NCBI GenBank assembly: GCA_002509495.1
Contig: DAEV01000078.1
Coordinates: forward strand, 1 to 9,590
DNA: 9,590 bases
From: Methanolinea sp. UBA473
GTDB taxonomy: Archaea; Halobacteriota; Methanomicrobia; Methanomicrobiales; Methanospirillaceae
Direction of reading: 5' to 3'
Shown: piece after piece, positions 4,920 to 9,590 of the stretch
Numbering within the stretch: the stretch's first letter is position 1
How the letters are laid out: each line of letters starts with the position of its first letter
The notes under the pieces: model-generated
Told to the model about the DNA's origin: nothing
The model's input: only the letters and a program-made list of their open reading frames with translations
The model's database searches: none
Translations under genes and position numbers: made by a program

Positions 4920-7587
4920 TCTGGCGGTACAGGAATGCGTGAGGGTGAGAGGGTTCTCACGGCTCTCCGACGTCCAGGCACAGTCTATCCCGCTTGTCCG
5001 GAAAGGGAGGAACCTCGTTCTCATCGCCCCCACCGGAACCGGGAAGACCGAGAGCGCGATGATCCCCGTCTTCGATGCCATGAGGGGCCATCCCGGGGGA
5101 GGGTTCCGGACCCTGTACATCACCCCGCTCCGGTCCTTAAACAGGGATATGCTGCAGCGCCTTGCCTGGTGGTGCAAAGAACTCGGCCTGACGGTGGGCG
5201 TACGACATGGGGACACCCCCCAGTCGGAACGGCGCAAACAGGCGCTCTCGCCCCCCGATCTCCTCATCACGACCCCCGAGACGCTCCAGGCCATGTTCAT
5301 GGGGAAGGTCCTCCGCAGGCACCTAGCAAACGTCCGGTATGTGGTGGTCGATGAGATCCACGAACTTGCAGCGGGCAAACGCGGCGCACAGCTGGCGGTC
5401 GCCCTGGAACGGCTCGTGGAGTATGCAGGGGAATTCCAGCGGATCGGCCTCTCGGCAACGGTAGGGAATCCTGACGAGATGGGCCGGTTCCTGTGCGGCG
5501 CGAGACCCTTCCAGGTGGTCTCGGTCCCGGTCGCCAAACACCTTGAAATCTCGGTAGACTTCGCAGGAGACCGGTTCGAGAAGCAGGCGGACTGGGTCTC
5601 CCGGGAGATCGATCGACACGCATCCACGCTCATCTTCGTGAATACGCGTGTGACGGCGGAAGCTCTCGGTCACCAGCTCTTTCCGAGGGGTGACGTGGAG
5701 GTCCATCACGGCTCCCTCTCCAGGGAGGTCCGGATCGAGGCGGAGGAGCGGTTCAAGTCGGGTGCCATCAGGGCGCTGATCTGCACGTCCTCGATGGAAC
5801 TTGGGATCGACATCGGAAGGATCGAGCATGTCATCCAGTTCGGCTCCCCACGGGAAGTGGCGAGGCTCGTACAGAGAGTAGGCCGGGCGGGCCACCAGCT
5901 GGAGGCGGTCTCGAGGGGGACGATCCTCGCCACGGGTTTCGACGACCTGCTCGAGTCCCTCGTGATTGCCGACCGGGCAAAGGCCGGGATGGTAGAGGAG
6001 GTGACCCCTCCCCGGAATGCGGCGGACGTGCTGGCCAACCAGGTGGCGGCAATGGCCGTCGAATACCGTGAAGTATCCCGGGAAAGGGTCCGGGAGGTCA
6101 TCGGGAGGTCATACCCGTTCCAGGTCCCCGGACCGCTCCTGGACGAGGTCGTGTCCCAGATGGAGGAGCACGGGCTTATCCGGGTGGACGGGGACCTCAT
6201 CCGGTCGAGCGGGCGCTCCCGCAAGTACCTTGCCGGAAATCTCTCCATGATCCACGACGAGCGGAAGATGTCGGTGTACGACATGGTCTCCAGAAAGACC
6301 GTGGGAACCCTGGATGAGTCGTTCGTGGTGGGATGGGTGCATACCGGTGCGGTTTTCATCACGAAGGGCCAGTTGTGGCGGGTCCTGGACATGGAAGACG
6401 GGCGGATCACGGTGGAACCGGCAAGAAAAGCAAAGGGCGAGCTTCCCTCGTGGGAGGGGGAGCAGATCCCTGTCCCATTCCCTGTTGCAAGGGATGTCGG
6501 GGCTCTTCGGAAGTCCAGGGACTTCTCGAAGTACCATCCGAATAGTGAGACACTTCGCTTTGTTCTCCGGTTCCTCGAGGAGATGGACCGCAACCGATCC
6601 CCGGTGGCCACCGACACCGAGATCACGCTGGAGAACGCCCCGGAAGGGGTGATCTGCAACGTCTGCGCCGGTCATAAAGCGAATGAAGCCCTTGCAAGGG
6701 TGATCTCGATCCTGCTCTCGGCCCGGTACGGCACCACGGTGGGGATCGAGATCGATGCCTATCGCATCTACCTGCGTCTGCCTCCGGAGCTCCGATCGGG
6801 GGAGGTGAGGGAGATCCTCCTCTCGCTGGAGCCCGGGCACCTCGAAGGGATCCTCCAGCTTGCAATGAAGAGGACTGCCCTTTTCAAGTGGAAACTGGTC
6901 CAGGTGGCCAAGAAGTTCGGGGCGATCGATCCGGATGCGGACTACGAGCGGCTCAGCATCCACAAACTCACCGACCTCTTCGAGTCGACGGTCGTGCAGA
7001 AAGAGGCATACCGGGAGCTCTTCTCGAACTATATGGACGTGGGACGAGCCGCAAGGATCGTATCCCTGCTCAGGGAAGGAGATATCTCGGTGATCCTGTC
7101 GCACCTGAGCATCCTGGGCGCCGAGGGGCTCTTCTCTTCCCGGGACCAGATCTCGCCCCCGAGTGTCGACCAGGCGGTGATCAGCACCCTCAAGCGAAGG
7201 CTGGACCAGCAGGAAGTGGTGATCGCCTGCATGAACTGCAGAAAGTGGAAGAGCCGCACGGTGGTCTCCCGCACCCCCGATCCCCTCGTCTGCCCTATCT
7301 GCGGGGCAAGGCTGATTGCAGTCCTGAAACCGTGGGAAGAACCGCTCCTTGCCCAGGCGAGCAGGAGAACCAGGAGCGAGGAGGACCGTGCCGTCGAGGT
7401 CCGACTCCTGAAAAATGCAAACATCGTGCTCTCTTCCGGGAAGAAAGCGGTCATCGCCCTGTCCGGGAGGGGGGTCGGCCCCGAGAATGCGTCCAGGATC
7501 CTCTCCACCCTTGCAGAGGGAGACGCATTCTACAGGGAGATCCTAAAAGCGGAGCGGAATTATATACGGACTCACCGTTTCTGGTGA
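4897..7587 (+). CDS. lhr: Lhr-type superfamily 2 helicase with C-terminal four-cysteine motif
   Basis: An 896-residue ATP-dependent nucleic-acid helicase of the Lhr family (COG1201). RecA domain 1 has Walker A APTGTGKT (44-51), TPLRS (76-80), TTPE (125-128), the DEIH box (152-155) and SAT (186-188). RecA domain 2 has FVNTR (247-251), the CTSSMELGIDIG block (296-307) and QRVGRAGH (326-333). A winged-helix region (about 380-450) and the Lhr-specific domain 4 (about 455-760) follow. Near the end, C778-x2-C781-x17-C799-x2-C802 forms a likely zinc-binding module. Length fits the Lhr core; the long C-terminal extension of actinobacterial Lhr is absent. Family members move 3' to 5' on single-stranded DNA and unwind DNA or DNA:RNA hybrids. 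ATG 4897 is chosen because GGAGG (4889-4893) precedes it and the Q-motif region then follows at normal distance; ATG 4834 would add 21 unrelated residues. It is translationally coupled to the phosphoesterase. Confidence 0.93.
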   Translation: METIRSLDLAVQECVRVRGFSRLSDVQAQSIPLVRKGRNLVLIAPTGTGKTESAMIPVFDAMRGHPGGGFRTLYITPLRSLNRDMLQRLAWWCKELGLTVGVRHGDTPQSERRKQALSPPDLLITTPETLQAMFMGKVLRRHLANVRYVVVDEIHELAAGKRGAQLAVALERLVEYAGEFQRIGLSATVGNPDEMGRFLCGARPFQVVSVPVAKHLEISVDFAGDRFEKQADWVSREIDRHASTLIFVNTRVTAEALGHQLFPRGDVEVHHGSLSREVRIEAEERFKSGAIRALICTSSMELGIDIGRIEHVIQFGSPREVARLVQRVGRAGHQLEAVSRGTILATGFDDLLESLVIADRAKAGMVEEVTPPRNAADVLANQVAAMAVEYREVSRERVREVIGRSYPFQVPGPLLDEVVSQMEEHGLIRVDGDLIRSSGRSRKYLAGNLSMIHDERKMSVYDMVSRKTVGTLDESFVVGWVHTGAVFITKGQLWRVLDMEDGRITVEPARKAKGELPSWEGEQIPVPFPVARDVGALRKSRDFSKYHPNSETLRFVLRFLEEMDRNRSPVATDTEITLENAPEGVICNVCAGHKANEALARVISILLSARYGTTVGIEIDAYRIYLRLPPELRSGEVREILLSLEPGHLEGILQLAMKRTALFKWKLVQVAKKFGAIDPDADYERLSIHKLTDLFESTVVQKEAYRELFSNYMDVGRAARIVSLLREGDISVILSHLSILGAEGLFSSRDQISPPSVDQAVISTLKRRLDQQEVVIACMNCRKWKSRTVVSRTPDPLVCPICGARLIAVLKPWEEPLLAQASRRTRSEEDRAVEVRLLKNANIVLSSGKKAVIALSGRGVGPENASRILSTLAEGDAFYREILKAERNYIRTHRFW

Positions 7588-7603
7588 ATCAGAGAATATT
7601 CTC
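7572..7603. terminator. Two small dyads at the convergent lhr/tbp junction
   Basis: A 5-bp inverted repeat TCACC (7572-7576) and GGTGA (7583-7587) with a 6-base loop covers the end of the helicase gene. A perfect 12-base palindrome GAGAATATTCTC (7592-7603) covers the end of the tbp gene. Archaeal termination mainly needs T-runs, and only a short one (CTTTT on the minus strand, near 7537-7541) is nearby, so a terminator role is a guess. There is no non-coding room for any other terminator between the two genes. Confidence 0.3.
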
Positions 7604-8143
7604 GAGTTTCTGCTCCAGGAATTCCAGCCCTCGCTTCACGTCTTCCAGGTTCTTGCCGCCTGTCAGGATGATCTTCCCCGACGAGAAGAGGAGCGCAACG
7701 ATCTTTGGGTCCCGGATGCGGTAGACCAGTCCCGGGAACTGTTCGGGTTCGTACTCGATATTTTCCAGGTTGAGGGTGATGACCACCTTATTCAGGTTGA
7801 TGTACTTCCCGATGTCGTAGGAGCAGACGATGTTGGTGACCGCCACTCTCGGGCGGTCGAAGGTCTTTACCCCTGCCTCCTTCATGGAGGAGATGATCAG
7901 GTCCAGTCCCTGATCCAGGGAGTCCTTATCCCGGATCCCGGTGAGCACGACTTTTCCGGAAGAGAAGATGAGAGACGCGATTTTTGGCTCGTCCAGCCTG
8001 AACACGGCCCCGGGGAACCGCTTCTGGTTCAGCTCGCAGTTTGGGATCTTCTTCGAGATCTCCGCGAGGTCGATGGCGTCCGCAATGGCCCCGGATGCAA
8101 CGATATTTTCAATTTTCAAAGAATCGTACCGCTTCTCTACCAT
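7589..8143 (-). CDS. tbp: TATA-box-binding protein (archaeal TBP)
   Basis: A 184-residue TBP, the usual archaeal length. It binds the promoter TATA box and, with TFB, recruits RNA polymerase. The two direct repeats that build the saddle are clear: about 8-92 and 98-182, with matching blocks RFPGAVFRLDEPK / QFPGLVYRIRDPK and SLIFSSGKVVLTG / ALLFSSGKIILTG. The phenylalanines equivalent to the DNA-kinking residues of yeast TBP are at F43, F60, F136 and F153. The strongly acidic C-terminal tail of some archaeal TBPs is absent; the protein ends LENIL. The start at ATG 8143 gives the family N-terminus. No strong Shine-Dalgarno is seen; AAGGCGG lies about 12-18 bases upstream on the minus strand. 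It is convergent with the helicase, with one base between stops, and divergent from the acyl-CoA synthetase. Whether the genome has further TBP copies cannot be seen here. Confidence 0.97.
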   Translation of the reverse strand: MVEKRYDSLKIENIVASGAIADAIDLAEISKKIPNCELNQKRFPGAVFRLDEPKIASLIFSSGKVVLTGIRDKDSLDQGLDLIISSMKEAGVKTFDRPRVAVTNIVCSYDIGKYINLNKVVITLNLENIEYEPEQFPGLVYRIRDPKIVALLFSSGKIILTGGKNLEDVKRGLEFLEQKLENIL

Positions 8144-8270
8144 TGATCAGTATCCGCCTTTTCGGACGATAATACTAATGGGATACCTTTATGTCACCGG
8201 ATTGGAGGCTGTTTTGGGGAGTAAAAGAGACAGATTCAAATCCAAACCGTTCCAACGTATGATGATTTTT
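8144..8270. promoter_or_regulatory. Divergent tbp / acyl-CoA synthetase promoter gap
   Basis: This 127-base gap must hold both promoters. For tbp the best minus-strand element is TTAGTATTA (about 8171-8179), roughly 30 bases before its ATG, which would leave almost no leader. For the synthetase a plus-strand TTTATGT (8188-8194) is the best TATA-like element. Both are imperfect. TCCG (8153-8156) and CGGA (8163-8166) form a short inverted repeat in the tbp leader. A GGAGG at 8204-8208 sits five bases before an in-frame TTG (8214), an alternative start for the synthetase. Confidence 0.35.
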
Positions 8271-9590
8271 ATGGAAGAGGATACGCAGGCCCCCGCGACC
8301 TACGAGGAATTGTGCAGGAATTTCACGATAGAGGTCCCCAAATGCTTTAATTTCGGGTTTGATGTGATCGATTCCTGGGCGGAACAGGATCGGAACAAGC
8401 TTGCCATGATCTGGGTGAACCAGGCAGGATGCGAGAAGAAATATTCCTTCCGGGACTTGAAGAACCTCTCCAACCAGGCTGCGAACATCCTCATCAAGTA
8501 CGGGATCCAGCGGGGAGACCGCGTGATGCTCATGCTTCCCAGGGTCCCCGAGTGGTGGGTGTTTGTCATCGCACTGATCAAACTCGGAGCGGTCCTCTGC
8601 CCGTGCCCGACGATGCTCACCCCAAAGGACATCAAATACAGGCTGGATGCGGGAAGGTTCAAGATGATCATCACGAACCGGGAGAACTCGGCCAAGGTGG
8701 ATGAGGTAGCCGGGGAATGCCCCTCCCTCTCCTGCCGGTTCCTCGCCGACGGCGAGCTACCTGGTTGGATCAGCTATCCTGTTGAGCTCCTCTACCCCGC
8801 ACCGGTATCGTTCCGTTCGGTGAGCATGCCCGTGGAGAAGAAGACGCTCTCGACCGATCCCATGATGATCTACTTCACCTCCGGTACCACCGGAGAGCCG
8901 AAGATGGTCCTGCACAACCAGAGCTACCCGCTCGGCCATATCGTCACCGCGACGCTCTGGCAGGGACTCACCTCCAGGGATGTCCATTTCACCTACTCGG
9001 ACACGGGGTGGGCGAAGTGTGCGTGGGGCAAGATCTTCGGGCAGTGGATTGCAGGTGCCTGTATCTTCCTCTACGATGTTCGCGGCAAATTCAAGGCAAC
9101 CGAGCTCCTCCCGCTGCTGGAGAAGTACGAGGTCAGCACGTTCTGCGTCCCGCCCACGATCTACCGGATGCTGATCCTTGCGGACCTCGAGAAGTTCGAC
9201 CTCCGGGAGCTCCGGCAGTGCGTCAGCGCCGGAGAGCCTCTCAATCCCGAGGTGGTCCGGGTCTGGCAGGAGGGGACCGGGCTCCCCATCCGTGAAGGAT
9301 ATGGGCAGACGGAGACGGTCTGCTGTATCGGCACGTTCGTGGGTATGGAGACCCGCCCGGGCTCCATGGGGAGGCCCTCTCCCGGGTGGCTGATCGAGCT
9401 CCACGATGAGGATGGGAAGCCCGTGGGGACCGGCCAGGAAGGACGAATCGCCGTGAAACTGGATCCCCGTCCCGTGGGACTCTTCGTGGAGTACCTGAAC
9501 AACCCCGGGGCCAACGCAGAATCGTTCGTGAACGGCTTCTACTATACCGGGGACAAGGCCACCAGGGATGAGGACGGCTACTTCTGGTTC
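8271..9590 (+). CDS. Acyl-CoA synthetase, AMP-forming, medium/branched-chain type (3' end outside window)
   Basis: The first 440 codons of an ANL-superfamily ligase; the usual length is about 550, so the C-terminal lid domain with its catalytic lysine is missing only because of the window edge. It activates a carboxylic acid with ATP to an acyl-adenylate and then to acyl-CoA. Motifs: P-loop YFTSGTTGEPK (201-211), GYGQTET (343-349) and YTGDKA with D428. The blocks FNFGFDVID, LPRVPEWW, PTMLTPKDI and SDTGWAK place it near the medium-chain (ACSM-like) group, which includes the Methanosarcina acetivorans enzyme that prefers 2-methylbutyrate, and away from classical acetyl-CoA synthetase. A role in reclaiming short branched acids for amino-acid synthesis is inferred. 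I chose ATG 8271 (MEEDTQ) by family N-terminus; in-frame ATGs at 8259 and 8262, TTG 8214 with GGAGG, and ATG 8178 are alternatives. Confidence 0.92.
   Translation, partial: MEEDTQAPATYEELCRNFTIEVPKCFNFGFDVIDSWAEQDRNKLAMIWVNQAGCEKKYSFRDLKNLSNQAANILIKYGIQRGDRVMLMLPRVPEWWVFVIALIKLGAVLCPCPTMLTPKDIKYRLDAGRFKMIITNRENSAKVDEVAGECPSLSCRFLADGELPGWISYPVELLYPAPVSFRSVSMPVEKKTLSTDPMMIYFTSGTTGEPKMVLHNQSYPLGHIVTATLWQGLTSRDVHFTYSDTGWAKCAWGKIFGQWIAGACIFLYDVRGKFKATELLPLLEKYEVSTFCVPPTIYRMLILADLEKFDLRELRQCVSAGEPLNPEVVRVWQEGTGLPIREGYGQTETVCCIGTFVGMETRPGSMGRPSPGWLIELHDEDGKPVGTGQEGRIAVKLDPRPVGLFVEYLNNPGANAESFVNGFYYTGDKATRDEDGYFWF

Noticed and set aside
4326..5633. A 435-codon minus-strand open frame across the phosphoesterase and helicase genes
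   Set aside because: It lies opposite two genes with complete catalytic motifs, crosses their boundary and has a low-complexity Arg/Ser/Pro-rich composition typical of a GC-rich shadow.
6109..7104. A 331-codon minus-strand open frame inside the helicase gene
   Set aside because: Shadow of the helicase coding frame; no family resemblance, no promoter or ribosome site.

Overview
The window looks like a piece of a euryarchaeal chromosome, most likely a methanogen of the order Methanomicrobiales. The evidence is a single-copy-style archaeal TATA-binding protein, an archaeal RPA-associated protein gene, TATA-type promoters without bacterial -35/-10 boxes, stop/start overlaps between genes, high GC coding with AT-rich intergenic gaps, and a large secreted SBBP/PKD-repeat protein of the kind common in that order. 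The order-level placement is inferred from protein family style, not from a marker phylogeny.

Layout. (1) Positions 1-3167, minus strand: the first 1055 codons of a very large exported protein, cut by the left window edge. It has a signal peptide, an N-terminal beta-rich domain, seven SBBP repeats (probably a seven-bladed propeller) and at least four PKD domains. A strong TATA box precedes it. (2) Positions 3168-3396: a divergent promoter region. (3) Positions 3397-7587, plus strand: a tightly overlapping three-gene operon with an RPA-associated OB-fold protein (COG3390 type), a calcineurin-like metallophosphoesterase (COG1407/PdeM type) and an Lhr-type superfamily 2 helicase with a C-terminal four-cysteine motif. 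(4) Positions 7589-8143, minus strand: TATA-binding protein, convergent with the helicase, one base between the two stop codons. (5) Positions 8144-8270: a divergent promoter gap. (6) Positions 8271-9590, plus strand: the first 440 codons of an acyl-CoA synthetase of the medium-chain/branched-chain type, cut by the right edge.

How the genes may work together. The middle operon looks like a DNA-maintenance unit. RPA-associated proteins partner single-stranded DNA-binding RPA in haloarchaea, COG1407 phosphoesterases occur next to both archaeal RPA genes and bacterial Lhr-type helicases, and Lhr helicases translocate on single-stranded nucleic acid. Having all three in one overlapping transcript joins an archaeal association (RPAP-phosphoesterase) with a bacterial one (Lhr-PdeM), without an RPA gene or ligase visible here. 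The flanking surface protein, TBP and acyl-CoA synthetase have their own promoters and no obvious functional tie to this unit.

No rRNA, tRNA, CRISPR array, insertion sequence or integrase was found. I see no wholly new system; the most interesting parts are the three-gene repair operon, the cysteine-paired and recently duplicated PKD array, and the almost gapless tbp/lhr junction.
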